From CAZFGN01 sp964518695 (GTDB lineage Bacteria > Patescibacteriota > Minisyncoccia > UBA6257 > Colwellbacteraceae), in NCBI GenBank assembly GCA_964518695.1, contig CAZFGN010000005.1, forward strand, positions 1 to 37,141: a stretch of 37,141 nt of DNA, written 5' to 3'. Positions 23,078 to 31,417 of the stretch are shown in pieces (position 1 is the stretch's first letter; each line of letters begins with the position of its first letter). The translations under genes were made by a program, and so were the position numbers. Under the pieces are notes generated by a model. The model was not told the origin of the DNA, ran no database searches, and worked only from the letters and a program-made list of their open reading frames with translations.

Positions 23078-24349
23078 TTATTCAATCCTTTGTATGTCAG
23101 CTCCAAGTAGTTGGAGGCGTTCTTCTAGCTTCTCGTATCCCCTATCTATCTGTTCCGCATCATGTAGTACACTCCTACCTTTGGCTATTAAAGCCGCTAT
23201 AACAAGTGTGGCCCCGGCTCTTAAGTCAAGACTTTTCACATTGGCCCCATGAAGCGGAGTTTTGCCAAAAATTAAAGCGCGGTGCTGATCTAAAATCTTT
23301 GCCTTGGCACCCATCTTAGCTAACTCTTTAAGGTATCTTAGCCTGCCTTCATACAAGGTGTCAAAAATCAAAGTTTCTCCTTTGCTTTGAGTGGCAAGCA
23401 CTCCGAAAGGGGCCTGTAAATCGGTCGGAAAACCAGGATAAGGAAGAGTTTGGATTTTCGCGCTTTTGAGTTTCTGGTCGCGCTTTATGAATATATCTTG
23501 ATTTTTAACTTCGACACTGGCTCCGAATTCCCGTAATTTATAAATAGGCGCCGCCAAATATTGAATCGGAGCATTCTTAATAGAAATATTTCCTCCTGAA
23601 AGAATGCTCAAGACCATAAAAGTACCTGCTTCTATGGAATCATTTATTACTGTGTGAGCGATCTCCTTAACACTTGTATATGATCTCTTGATGCCTTTCA
23701 TCCTGATATTATGCGTGCCTAAACCGGTCATTTCCGCGCCTAATAACGAGAGAAAATTTCCTAAATCTTGAACATGTGGTTCGGCGGCGGAGAGATCTAT
23801 CTCTAACGCAGGCAAGCAGACGCCAAACATCATCAGGTTCTCTGTCGCGGTAACACTAAATTCTTTAAGCACTACTTTTGAAGGCTTTTTAAGAGCAGAA
23901 AATTTCAGTCGGTAGATATCTCTAGATTGATCGTAGGCAATGCTCGCTCCCAAATCAACCAGTGCTTCAAGATGGGCATCCAGTGATCTCACGCCGATAC
24001 TACAGCCGCCTGGAGTTCCAATATCAAACCTGCCAAACCTGGCTAAGAGCGGGCCTACAAGAAGGATGGAAGATCTTATCCTTCGAACTAGGTGCATATC
24101 TATTTTGGAAGGATCAATATCGCGATTCACCACGCGTATTGTTGATTTATCAAGCCAAGAAACAGCCGACCCCATACTTTCAAGGATTGAAAGTAAAGTT
24201 AAAACGTCTCCAATTCTCGGCACATTTTTTATAACACAAGGTCTATTTGTTAAGAGGGTCGCCGAAATTATAGGCGTAGCGGCGTTTTTTGATCCCAAAA
24301 CCGTTATAGAACCATTAAGTTTATTACCCCCGTTTACAACGAATTTCAT
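23078..24349 (-). CDS. murA: UDP-N-acetylglucosamine 1-carboxyvinyltransferase
   Basis: First committed step of peptidoglycan synthesis, transferring enolpyruvate from PEP to UDP-GlcNAc. The 423-residue length is normal. Conserved sites are GSKNAATP (Lys21, Asn22), the catalytic Cys116 in GTPGGCSIGVR, and YPGFPTDLQAP with the general-base Asp. Because Cys is kept, the fosfomycin target residue is present. It is the first gene of the murA-mreB-holB-frr-rseP-mreB-mreC-mreD-mrdA run. TATAAT ends 7 nt before the ATG. Confidence 0.97.
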   Translation of the reverse strand: MKFVVNGGNKLNGSITVLGSKNAATPIISATLLTNRPCVIKNVPRIGDVLTLLSILESMGSAVSWLDKSTIRVVNRDIDPSKIDMHLVRRIRSSILLVGPLLARFGRFDIGTPGGCSIGVRSLDAHLEALVDLGASIAYDQSRDIYRLKFSALKKPSKVVLKEFSVTATENLMMFGVCLPALEIDLSAAEPHVQDLGNFLSLLGAEMTGLGTHNIRMKGIKRSYTSVKEIAHTVINDSIEAGTFMVLSILSGGNISIKNAPIQYLAAPIYKLREFGASVEVKNQDIFIKRDQKLKSAKIQTLPYPGFPTDLQAPFGVLATQSKGETLIFDTLYEGRLRYLKELAKMGAKAKILDQHRALIFGKTPLHGANVKSLDLRAGATLVIAALIAKGRSVLHDAEQIDRGYEKLEERLQLLGADIQRIE

Positions 24350-24355
24350 CTCACC

Positions 24356-24362
24356 TATTATA
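24356..24362. promoter_or_regulatory. shared divergent -10 box (murA / PEGA protein)
   Basis: The palindromic tattata gives TATAAT on the minus strand, 7 nt before the murA ATG (24349). It gives TATTAT on the plus strand (24356-24361), 8 nt before the ATG of the PEGA gene (24370). Only 20 bp separate the two start codons, so both mRNAs must be leaderless or nearly so if transcribed from here. Confidence 0.6.
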
Positions 24363-24369
24363 GATAATA

Positions 24370-25668
24370 ATGTCCATTCGCACCAGAAGGCTGTTGTTTT
24401 ATTTGTTGTTTGCCTTATTTGTAGTTATAGGTAGTTCGCTCGTAGCTTATTCTCTGGGCATTAAACTCGAACTTAGAACGCTTACATTTAGTGAGACTGG
24501 AGGTATCTACATTAAAAGTGAACCACCGGAGGCTCGTATTTATTTAGACAATAAAATAATCGAGAATCAATCTGGTATTTTTCAGTCTGGGACACTCGTA
24601 GATAATCTCAAGGAAGGGAATTACCTCGTAACCCTTAAGAAGGATGGCTATTTTGATTGGCAGAAAATGGTCAAGATTGAGTCATCGCTTGTTGAGGTAT
24701 TTGATAGCATAGTCCTCGTATCGAAAACCACTCCCCAGCGAATCATAGAAAAGCAAGCAAAATTCCACGTACTGAACGATAACATCTTAACGGAAACCGA
24801 TGGCAAAATCGTCATCGGTGAGAACAGACTTCCTGGTAATAAAGTAGAAGATTTGGTAAATAACGGGGCTATCATAACTTACAGCGAGAAAAATAAGAGT
24901 TACTATCTTTCCAACATTTTTACTCTGGATTCCTCTTTAAATATCAATGCTCTTTTCTCTAACCTTAAAGAGTCACGACTTGATTTACCTGGTTCGGTAC
25001 CCATAATCAAGGTGGCATTTCATCCTTTTAACTATAACAAACTTATAATACAAACCAGGGGAGCACTCTATAATCTTGATATAGTTCGTCTTACCGTGGA
25101 GAAGATAGCTCAAGGAGTGAAAGATTTTAAAGTGGAGGGGCAAGAAGTGATTTTCTACAATGATGCCGCTTTTTACAAATATAACCTGATATTCAGATCA
25201 AAGTCGGAGTTCTTTAGCCTGGAAAATAAACCCGCGGTAGTAGATTTTGCATTAGGGAAATCAAACGAAACAGTTATCCTTTTAGACGGTGGGGAATTGT
25301 ACTTATTAGAAACGAGTGGCACCCTAAAGATAGCTGATAAGGCAAAAGCTTTCTCTTTGGGGAACGATAAGAGGTTTATAGCCTTTATGGATAACAATGG
25401 TCCAACTTATGTTTATAGAATCGATAAAAAAGAATATACCAAGTTGGAAACGGAAATAAACGAGGAGATTAGTGGATTCAGTTGGTACAAAGACAACAAA
25501 CACTTATTTATTAAAACAGGGGTCGGTTTGTATTTTGTAGAAGTAGACGATAATTTGCCTTTAAACACCGTAAGGCTTGCCTCTGAAGTAATAGAATACA
25601 ACTACGAACCGGAAAATGGTTTACTCTACTTCAGTACTCCCACAGGAATTTTTAAATTAGAGATTTGA
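24370..25668 (+). CDS. membrane-anchored PEGA-domain protein with C-terminal propeller-like region
   Basis: A 432-residue protein: a short basic start, one membrane segment (about residues 8-28), and a PEGA domain (about 44-105) with YIKSEPPEARIYLDNK and GNYLVTLKKDGYFDW. A long beta-rich region follows, whose repeated strands resemble a TolB/WD-type propeller. PEGA domains are common in surface proteins; the function is unknown. It is the only plus-strand gene in the right-hand 27 kb, divergent from murA, and its TGA touches the map stop codon with no base between. Confidence 0.85.
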   Translation: MSIRTRRLLFYLLFALFVVIGSSLVAYSLGIKLELRTLTFSETGGIYIKSEPPEARIYLDNKIIENQSGIFQSGTLVDNLKEGNYLVTLKKDGYFDWQKMVKIESSLVEVFDSIVLVSKTTPQRIIEKQAKFHVLNDNILTETDGKIVIGENRLPGNKVEDLVNNGAIITYSEKNKSYYLSNIFTLDSSLNINALFSNLKESRLDLPGSVPIIKVAFHPFNYNKLIIQTRGALYNLDIVRLTVEKIAQGVKDFKVEGQEVIFYNDAAFYKYNLIFRSKSEFFSLENKPAVVDFALGKSNETVILLDGGELYLLETSGTLKIADKAKAFSLGNDKRFIAFMDNNGPTYVYRIDKKEYTKLETEINEEISGFSWYKDNKHLFIKTGVGLYFVEVDDNLPLNTVRLASEVIEYNYEPENGLLYFSTPTGIFKLEI

Positions 25669-26430
25669 TTACTCGGTTAGAACTTCACACCCTTCACGGG
25701 TGACTAAAACGGAGTGCTCAAAATGGGCCGAAACGCTTTTGTCAGAAGTGATAAAACTGTCATCCTTGATCTGTACAGCTTTGGTGGTAGTTAGGCTTGT
25801 CATGGGCTCAATAGCAATAACCATACCCTCCTTTAAAACTATTCCTGTATGAGGTCGGCCATAATTATAGATGATCGGATCTTCATGCAATTTATTGCCT
25901 ACTCCATGTCCAGTAAGACCCTCAATTATTTTAACATTATGATCTTCAGCAGTCCGCATTATCGCAAAACCTATATCACCTACAGTGTGCCGGGCCTTCA
26001 CGACTCGAATAGCCTCATTTAGGGCATTTCCAGTCGTTTTTAACAAATGCGATAATTCTTTAGATATTTTACCAATAGGTATCGAAATAGCCGCATCCGT
26101 TATACCGCCATGCCAGGAAACACCCAAGTCTAGTTTTAGGACATCTCCTCGTTGAAGACGATAAAGAGAAGGCAGACCGTGCACAATAGTTTCATTAACA
26201 GACGCGCAGAGAGTGTAAGGGAACCTGCTTCTTGCGCCGTAAGGGCGGTAGCCTAAAAATGCGGGCTCTCCTCCTTCGACAAGTATTAAGTTATGAGCCA
26301 GCTTATCAAGTTCCAACAAGCTTACGCCGGGCTCAACTACATCTTTTAATTTTCTCAAAACATAACTTAAAATCTTGCCCGAGACTCTTATCTTTTCTAT
26401 CTCCTCTGGCGTTTTAATAAGAGAAGCCAT
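25669..26430 (-). CDS. map: methionine aminopeptidase, type I
   Basis: Removes the N-terminal Met from nascent proteins. The 253-residue protein has the complete metal and substrate set: His84 in VHGLPS, Asp101 in LDLGVSW, Asp112 in GITDAAI, His175 in GHGVGNKLHEDP, Glu208 in IEPM and Glu239 in HFEHSV. It follows adk in the spc-operon order secY-adk-map. No infA, rpmJ or rpsM follows; the operon ends here against a convergent gene with no visible terminator. Confidence 0.97.
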   Translation of the reverse strand: MASLIKTPEEIEKIRVSGKILSYVLRKLKDVVEPGVSLLELDKLAHNLILVEGGEPAFLGYRPYGARSRFPYTLCASVNETIVHGLPSLYRLQRGDVLKLDLGVSWHGGITDAAISIPIGKISKELSHLLKTTGNALNEAIRVVKARHTVGDIGFAIMRTAEDHNVKIIEGLTGHGVGNKLHEDPIIYNYGRPHTGIVLKEGMVIAIEPMTSLTTTKAVQIKDDSFITSDKSVSAHFEHSVLVTREGCEVLTE

Positions 26431-26441
26431 AAGTTATTAAT

Positions 26442-27179
26442 CTACCCGTGCTTATAAATATAACTTTTGATACTTTCAAAAACTTTGAAGGGCAAACCCT
26501 CACCCGGGACGTCGATAATTTTATAGCCTCGTTTTTTGATTTCATTGAATATTGGTTTGGTTCTTATATTATACTCTTCTATCCTTTTTTTCACGATTTC
26601 TGTTTTGTCCAAAACCCTTCTCACGAGTTTGCCGCCACAGAAGAGACATCTGTTTTTGATATTAAACTTTTGGGTTTCAAACAGGTACAAAACCGTAAAG
26701 CCGCATATGGCACATAGCAATCTATGACTATTTCTTACAATAGAGGTAACCGGTGGAATATTGATGAAGAAAAATAGTATATTCTTGCGACCATATAGTT
26801 TCTCAAGTTTTGGGAGTAAATTTTCCACCTCGTAAAGAGTCCTAGGTGAACCGCTAAAAACAAGGCCTAGCCCAGCTTTCGCGATTTTATTTGCTCTCCT
26901 TTCAACAACATTTAAAACCCACGATGGGGTCATAAGTTTTCCGGTTTCGAAAAATTTGCGTTCCCTTTTAATAACCAAGTCATTGATATGCGCTGGATCA
27001 TAAATCAATGATTCCAAATATCTGCCTGTATCAAAATGGATAAAACCGAAATGGTGGGCTACAAGATTAGCTTGGGTACCTTTCCCTGCCCCAGGAGGTC
27101 CATAGATTATGATTGCATAAGGTTTATCCTGTGCTTTTTTAGGTCTTCTAAAGACGCGAGATTTAGTTAAGGCCTTCAT
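26442..27179 (-). CDS. adk: adenylate kinase, zinc-LID type
   Basis: Interconverts AMP, ADP and ATP. The 245-residue protein has an N-terminal basic extension of about 20 residues, P-loop YGPPGAGKGTQ, the AMP-binding FDTGRYL, and a LID with four cysteines (Cys156, Cys159, Cys178, Cys181) for zinc. The usual GFPRT is GSPRT and the AMP domain is diverged, so it is a distant member. It overlaps the secY end by 17 bp. The extension may only exist if the ATG at 27179 is used; a later start is possible but no in-frame Met precedes the P-loop. Confidence 0.9.
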   Translation of the reverse strand: MKALTKSRVFRRPKKAQDKPYAIIIYGPPGAGKGTQANLVAHHFGFIHFDTGRYLESLIYDPAHINDLVIKRERKFFETGKLMTPSWVLNVVERRANKIAKAGLGLVFSGSPRTLYEVENLLPKLEKLYGRKNILFFFINIPPVTSIVRNSHRLLCAICGFTVLYLFETQKFNIKNRCLFCGGKLVRRVLDKTEIVKKRIEEYNIRTKPIFNEIKKRGYKIIDVPGEGLPFKVFESIKSYIYKHG

Positions 27180-28446
27180 ATTCTCTTACTGTAAGTTGCG
27201 AATCTATTTGCTTGGTGGTTTCAATGGCAACGGAAACCACGATAAGTAAAGCTGTCCCGCCAATAGTCAAAGCTGGAATTTTAGTAAGTATCTCCGTTAC
27301 GGTAGGCAAAACAGCAATCAATCCTAAAAAGGTTGCCCCGAAAAGAGTTACCCTAGAAATCACATTCTGTAGGAAAGCCCCGGTAGATTCACCGGGTCTA
27401 ATGCCTGGAACAAAACCGCCAGCTCGCTGTAAATTTTTAGATATTTCCTTCGGATCAAACGTAACTGCGGTATAGAAATAAGTGAAAGTAAAAACTAGTA
27501 AAAAATATATAATGCCATAAGACAAAGTACCGGGATTCAAAAATTTAGTAACCCATGCGGCACCGCTCGCAAGCCATGAAATGTTAACACGTGAAAGTAA
27601 AGTAGAAATGAAACCAGGGAATAGCAAAATTGAAATAGCGAAAATAATCGGAATTACTCCGGCTTGATTTACCTTCAAAGGTAAGTAACTAGAAACCCCT
27701 CCATATACTTTATTCCCCCTGATCCTTTTAGCGTAAGATATAGGGACTTTCCTTTCACCTTCATTGACCATCACTACTCCCATGATGACAATAAGCGCAA
27801 GAATGAGAAAAGCCAAGTAAGTGGTAATCGGTGTATTTCCGGCGGTGTAACTAAGATAATTATTTCTAATAGTTGCTGGCAAACCACTTACTATGCCGGC
27901 AAAAATAAGAAGGGATGTGCCGTTTCCCAATTTTTGTTCCGTAATTATCTCCCCTAGCCAAACTAAAATCATGGTTCCAGTTGTCACGACCATCACATTT
28001 ACGAGGGTTTGCCCTAAGCTTAATTGTCCAACGACCCCTTGAGATATAAGCAGCTTTAAAAATCCATAGGTTTGTATGACGGCGAGAGGCACGGCCAAAT
28101 ATCTTGAATAGCGGTTAAACTTAGCGCGTCCAGAAGATCCTTCCTCATAGTAGAGTTCTTTGAGTTTTGGAAAAATCATTGTCAAAAGCTGCATAATAAT
28201 AGTAGCTGTGATATAAGGACCTAACCCTAACATAGCGATAGAAAGATTATGCAAAGCACCGCCGGAAAAAATATTAAGAAACCCTAAAAGTTCATTACCG
28301 GCAAGAAAACTTTTCAAAGCTTCGGCATTGACACCAGGGATAGGAATCGCCGCGAGTATACGGAAACATACGAATATGAAAGCTATCGTAATAACTTTAT
28401 TGCGAAGTTCTTTAACTTTAAAAAGGGTGATAACTTTATTAAGCAT
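27163..28446 (-). CDS. secY: protein translocase subunit SecY
   Basis: Central channel of the Sec translocon. From the ATG at 28446 it has 427 residues and ten membrane helices, with the plug/helix-2 region LGFLNIFSGGALHNLSIAMLG split by AMLGLGPYI, the TTGTMILVWLGE segment, KLGNGTSLLIF, and the C-terminal ribosome-contact loops with ADP-like PGIRPG. The start overlaps the rplO stop by 8 bp. A TTG one codon upstream is also in frame. Confidence 0.97.
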   Translation of the reverse strand: MLNKVITLFKVKELRNKVITIAFIFVCFRILAAIPIPGVNAEALKSFLAGNELLGFLNIFSGGALHNLSIAMLGLGPYITATIIMQLLTMIFPKLKELYYEEGSSGRAKFNRYSRYLAVPLAVIQTYGFLKLLISQGVVGQLSLGQTLVNVMVVTTGTMILVWLGEIITEQKLGNGTSLLIFAGIVSGLPATIRNNYLSYTAGNTPITTYLAFLILALIVIMGVVMVNEGERKVPISYAKRIRGNKVYGGVSSYLPLKVNQAGVIPIIFAISILLFPGFISTLLSRVNISWLASGAAWVTKFLNPGTLSYGIIYFLLVFTFTYFYTAVTFDPKEISKNLQRAGGFVPGIRPGESTGAFLQNVISRVTLFGATFLGLIAVLPTVTEILTKIPALTIGGTALLIVVSVAIETTKQIDSQLTVREYEGLN

Positions 28447-28675
28447 CAATTTTTTTAGTGGTTATTTTGCCCTTTTTATTTCTCCGTTTATTGTTAAAAC
28501 CTTTTAGTTTCGGCAGGCGCTGTATGAGATCCCTTTCGGCTGGCCTAATACGGTGCCCAGCTCTTGACTTTTGGCCTTTAGTGCCTCCACCAGAGGTAGT
28601 CCCACGTTTACCTCCACGTCCTACGCGTTTATGCTTCTTATTTTTGTGGCTCGGTTTGAGTTCGTAGAGTTGCAT
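28439..28675 (-). CDS. rplO: 50S ribosomal protein L15 (uL15), C-terminal half missing
   Basis: A 78-residue protein matching only the N-terminal half of uL15 (usual length about 145): LKPSHKNKKHKRVGRGG, the glycine-rich SGGGTKGQKSRAG and QRLPKLKGF. It then ends in a basic tail where other L15 proteins continue into the globular C-terminal domain. secY begins 8 bp before its stop, so no downstream remainder exists. The retained part is the extended tail that reaches into the 23S rRNA core. Confidence 0.92.
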   Translation of the reverse strand: MQLYELKPSHKNKKHKRVGRGGKRGTTSGGGTKGQKSRAGHRIRPAERDLIQRLPKLKGFNNKRRNKKGKITTKKIDA

Positions 28676-28681
28676 AAAAAA

Positions 28682-29140
28682 TTATGATTTTGATGATTTT
28701 ATTTTTTTTAATGCTTCAATGGTAGCAACGGCATAATTTAATTTATTAGTAGTTGAACCTAAACATTTAGCAGTAGCATCGGCAATTCCGGCTAATTTTA
28801 AAACAACGCGAGCGGCTCCTCCAACAACGAGTCCATGGCCAGCGCGAGCAGGTTTAATAATAATCTTTGCGGCACCGAATTTGGCCTCAACCTGGTGAGG
28901 GATACTTTTATCTTTCATAATAATTACTACCATATTTTTTTGAGCAACGGCTTTGGCTTTAGCAATGGCTTGTTCGACATCCCGTCCCTTAGCTACACCA
29001 ACGCCAACTTTTCCCTTGAGATCACCTATCGCAAGAGTGGCTCTAAACCTCATTCTTTTCCCCCCAGCCACCACCCTGGTTACCCTTCGCAAATCCAAAA
29101 CCTCTTCTTCGAAATTACTTTTTTTAAATCTTCTTTCCAT
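28682..29140 (-). CDS. rpsE: 30S ribosomal protein S5 (uS5)
   Basis: A 152-residue S5 with RVTRVVAGGKRMRFRATLAI, GVGVAKGRDVEQAIAKA and the C-terminal domain VVLKLAGIADATAKCLGS. It is complete for a short-type S5. It overlaps rplR by 1 bp. The next gene is rplO; rpmD (L30), which usually lies between, is absent. Confidence 0.97.
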   Translation of the reverse strand: MERRFKKSNFEEEVLDLRRVTRVVAGGKRMRFRATLAIGDLKGKVGVGVAKGRDVEQAIAKAKAVAQKNMVVIIMKDKSIPHQVEAKFGAAKIIIKPARAGHGLVVGGAARVVLKLAGIADATAKCLGSTTNKLNYAVATIEALKKIKSSKS

Positions 29141-29502
29141 TATATTTTGACCCCTTCTTTTCTTAGTACTTCACCTATGGCCTTCACCCTACCATGATAA
29201 GCATATCTTCCCCTGTCAAAAACTACCGATTCAACGGCAATCTTTTTCGCTTCTTCGGCTATCATTTTACCTAAGACTTGAACTTGTGAAATCTTGTCGC
29301 CATTGTCTTTCTTGTTCTCGCTAAGACTTCTAGTAGAAGCGGAAGCAATGGTTTTGTGAGCAATATCATCTATAAGTTGCACATACGTATACTTGTTACT
29401 TCGGAATACCGAAAGACGAGGCTTCTGGGCAGTCCCTGTAATTTTAGCTCTAACCCGCCTTGATCTCCTTATTCTAATTTTATTTAATATTTTCTTTACC
29501 AT
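29140..29502 (-). CDS. rplR: 50S ribosomal protein L18 (uL18)
   Basis: A 120-residue 5S rRNA-binding protein with RIRRSRRVRAKITGTAQKPR, LSVFRSNKYTYVQLIDD and the C-terminal FDRGRYAYHGRVKAIGE. Length is normal. The 13-bp gap to rplF contains agtatacta directly before the ATG, which is too close to serve as its own -10 box. Confidence 0.97.
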   Translation of the reverse strand: MVKKILNKIRIRRSRRVRAKITGTAQKPRLSVFRSNKYTYVQLIDDIAHKTIASASTRSLSENKKDNGDKISQVQVLGKMIAEEAKKIAVESVVFDRGRYAYHGRVKAIGEVLRKEGVKI

Positions 29503-29515
29503 AGTATACTAGATT

Positions 29516-30058
29516 TTACGCCGTGCTCGCTGCTTTTTTACCTGCTTTTCTTCTAATTACTTCACCTTTATACATTATGCCTTTCCCTTTGTACGGCTCT
29601 GGTTTCTTTATGCGTCTAATTTTCGCCGCTGTTTCTCCAACAATTTGTTTATCAGAACCCAATATTTTAATCTGATTCTTCTCAACGGAAATCTTTATAC
29701 CTTGGGGTATCGGGAAGTTAACAGTGTGAGAAAAACCAACGTTTAATATTAAATTATCTCCCTGGATTTCGGCGCGATAGCCTACGCCTTCGATCAACAA
29801 TTCTTTCATGAAATCATTGTTTGCGCCGTGAACGGCATTAGCAACAAGCGCGCGCATAGTTCCCCAGTTGTTTATGGCTTGTTTACTTTTTCCATCACAA
29901 GTAAACAGGATTTCTGCAGGTGTTACTTCAACCTTAATACCAGGAAGCAATGCAATATTCAAGTTGCCGTTTTTACCTTTCACCTCCAAGATACCATTCT
30001 TTATTTGAACGCTAACACCCTCTGGAATCGCTATTGGTTGTTTGCCGATTTTTGACAT
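29516..30058 (-). CDS. rplF: 50S ribosomal protein L6 (uL6)
   Basis: A 180-residue L6 from the ATG at 30058 (MSKIGKQPIAIPEGV). The C-terminal signature is RRIKKPEPYKGKGIMYKGE. The frame stays open upstream to 30130 but that part overlaps rpsH and has no L6 similarity. Both L6 repeats are present. Confidence 0.97.
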   Translation of the reverse strand: MSKIGKQPIAIPEGVSVQIKNGILEVKGKNGNLNIALLPGIKVEVTPAEILFTCDGKSKQAINNWGTMRALVANAVHGANNDFMKELLIEGVGYRAEIQGDNLILNVGFSHTVNFPIPQGIKISVEKNQIKILGSDKQIVGETAAKIRRIKKPEPYKGKGIMYKGEVIRRKAGKKAASTA

Positions 30059-30062
30059 TGTA

Positions 30063-30446
30063 TTACCAAATTTCAAACAATACCTCTCCACCGACCTTAT
30101 TTTGCCTCGCCTCAAACCCTGCCATGACACCTTTAGGAGTAGAAAGAAAATAGTTGCCGTATCCTTGGCGGGACTTTCTAATATCTTTCCAGCCTAAATA
30201 TACTCGTCTCGAAGATTTACTAAGAATCTTTATGCCAGAAACTGAAGGTTTCTCATCTTTGTCATATTTTAACTTGATTTCAATAATTCTCTTAACACCC
30301 CTTCCTTTCCTTGCTATTTCTTCCAAATAACCATGTTTTACAAGAGATTCCAATACATTCTCGTCTAGATGCGAGTATGGGACCTTGATTTTCTCTTTCT
30401 TCCTTTGTAGAGCATTTTTAATTCTAATAAGCGTGTCTATATACAT
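30063..30446 (-). CDS. rpsH: 30S ribosomal protein S8 (uS8)
   Basis: A 127-residue S8. The start at 30446 (MYIDTLIRIKNALQ) aligns with the family; the frame is open further upstream but that region is rpsN in another frame. The C-terminal motif is LSTPKGVMAGFEARQNKVGG with a final GEVLFEIW. The ATG is one base after the rpsN TAG. Confidence 0.96.
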   Translation of the reverse strand: MYIDTLIRIKNALQRKKEKIKVPYSHLDENVLESLVKHGYLEEIARKGRGVKRIIEIKLKYDKDEKPSVSGIKILSKSSRRVYLGWKDIRKSRQGYGNYFLSTPKGVMAGFEARQNKVGGEVLFEIW

Positions 30447-30447
30447 T

Positions 30448-30633
30448 CTACCAAGAAGCTTTTTTGACACCGGGAATCCTCCCTCGACTAGCCAGTTCTC
30501 TAAAACATATTCGGCAAATGTTAAAGTCTCCCATATATCCCCTCCTACGACCACAGCGAAAACAACGGCGAACAATCCGCGTTTGATATTTCGGCGTTTT
30601 TTTAGATCTAACTGTAACTGATGTCTTTGCCAT
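30448..30633 (-). CDS. rpsN: 30S ribosomal protein S14, zinc-ribbon type
   Basis: A 61-residue type Z S14 with two CxxC pairs (CFRCGR and CRICFR) for zinc, and the C-terminal ELASRGRIPGVKKASW. It lies between rplE and rpsH in the standard order. Confidence 0.97.
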   Translation of the reverse strand: MAKTSVTVRSKKTPKYQTRIVRRCFRCGRRRGYMGDFNICRICFRELASRGRIPGVKKASW

Positions 30634-30638
30634 ATCGC

Positions 30639-31121
30639 TTATTGCTTCTTGATCGGGAGCCCTAGCTTACGATAAAACTTTATGCCCTCTTCTTTATTTT
30701 TGGTACCGGCAACCAAAGTAATTTCTAAACCAAGGTTTGTTTTCGAAGTTTCAGGATTTATCTCAGGGAAAACAGTATGCTCCTTCAAACCAATTGTCAA
30801 ATTACCCCGAGAATCAAAATTCTTAAGCTCAATACCTCGGAAATCCTTCACTCTGGGCAAAGCTATATCAATGAGTCTTTTTAGAAAATCGTTCATTTTT
30901 TTGCCGCGCAAAGTACAAAGTATTCCCACAACGTCCCCTTCTCTTATTTTGAAAGTAGCTATGGACTTTTTAGCTTTTCTAGGAGCCGGCCTTTGACCCA
31001 CAATGAAACCAATTTCCTCAACAATTCCAGGAAGAACTTTTTCATCAAATTGGGCATTAGCTTGACGCATTTTGCCTACACCCAAGGAAACTACAATTTT
31101 TTCTAATTTGTTGCTTTGCAT
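30639..31121 (-). CDS. rplE: 50S ribosomal protein L5 (uL5), lacking the N-terminal helix
   Basis: A 160-residue L5 beginning MQSNKLEKIVVSLGVG. Typical L5 has about 25-30 residues before this strand. An in-frame stop two codons upstream of the ATG at 31121 shows that the short start is real. The rest is intact: GQRPAPRKAKKSIATFKIR, LRGKKMNDFLKRLID and GNLTIGLKEHTVFPEI. It overlaps rplX by 19 bp. Confidence 0.95.
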   Translation of the reverse strand: MQSNKLEKIVVSLGVGKMRQANAQFDEKVLPGIVEEIGFIVGQRPAPRKAKKSIATFKIREGDVVGILCTLRGKKMNDFLKRLIDIALPRVKDFRGIELKNFDSRGNLTIGLKEHTVFPEINPETSKTNLGLEITLVAGTKNKEEGIKFYRKLGLPIKKQ

Positions 31122-31408
31122 GATTTACAAATTCTTTCTTTCGTGAGACCAGTCAATCTATGACCAATTCTTGTTGGTTTGCCGCATGATTGGCAAAGAA
31201 GCAGAACATTCGAAACATTTAAAGACGCGGGTACGGATATTATCTGCCCCTTCTCTCCTTGCTTCTTCGCTTTTATGTTTTTCTTCATTAAATTCAACGC
31301 TTCCACCATAATTCTATTATCTTTCACGATAACGTTAATAACCTTTCCGGATTTACCACTGTCCTTCCCTTTAATTATTATTACTTTGTCGCCTTTCTTG
31401 ATTTTCAT
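31103..31408 (-). CDS. rplX: 50S ribosomal protein L24 (uL24)
   Basis: A 101-residue L24 with the KOW motif KKGDKVIIIKGKDSGKSGKV and a C-terminal pair of CxxC motifs (CQSCG, CKSC) suggesting bound zinc. Length and order are normal. It overlaps rplE by 19 bp. Confidence 0.96.
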   Translation of the reverse strand: MKIKKGDKVIIIKGKDSGKSGKVINVIVKDNRIMVEALNLMKKNIKAKKQGEKGQIISVPASLNVSNVLLLCQSCGKPTRIGHRLTGLTKERICKSCKATN

Positions 31409-31417
31409 GGACTAATT

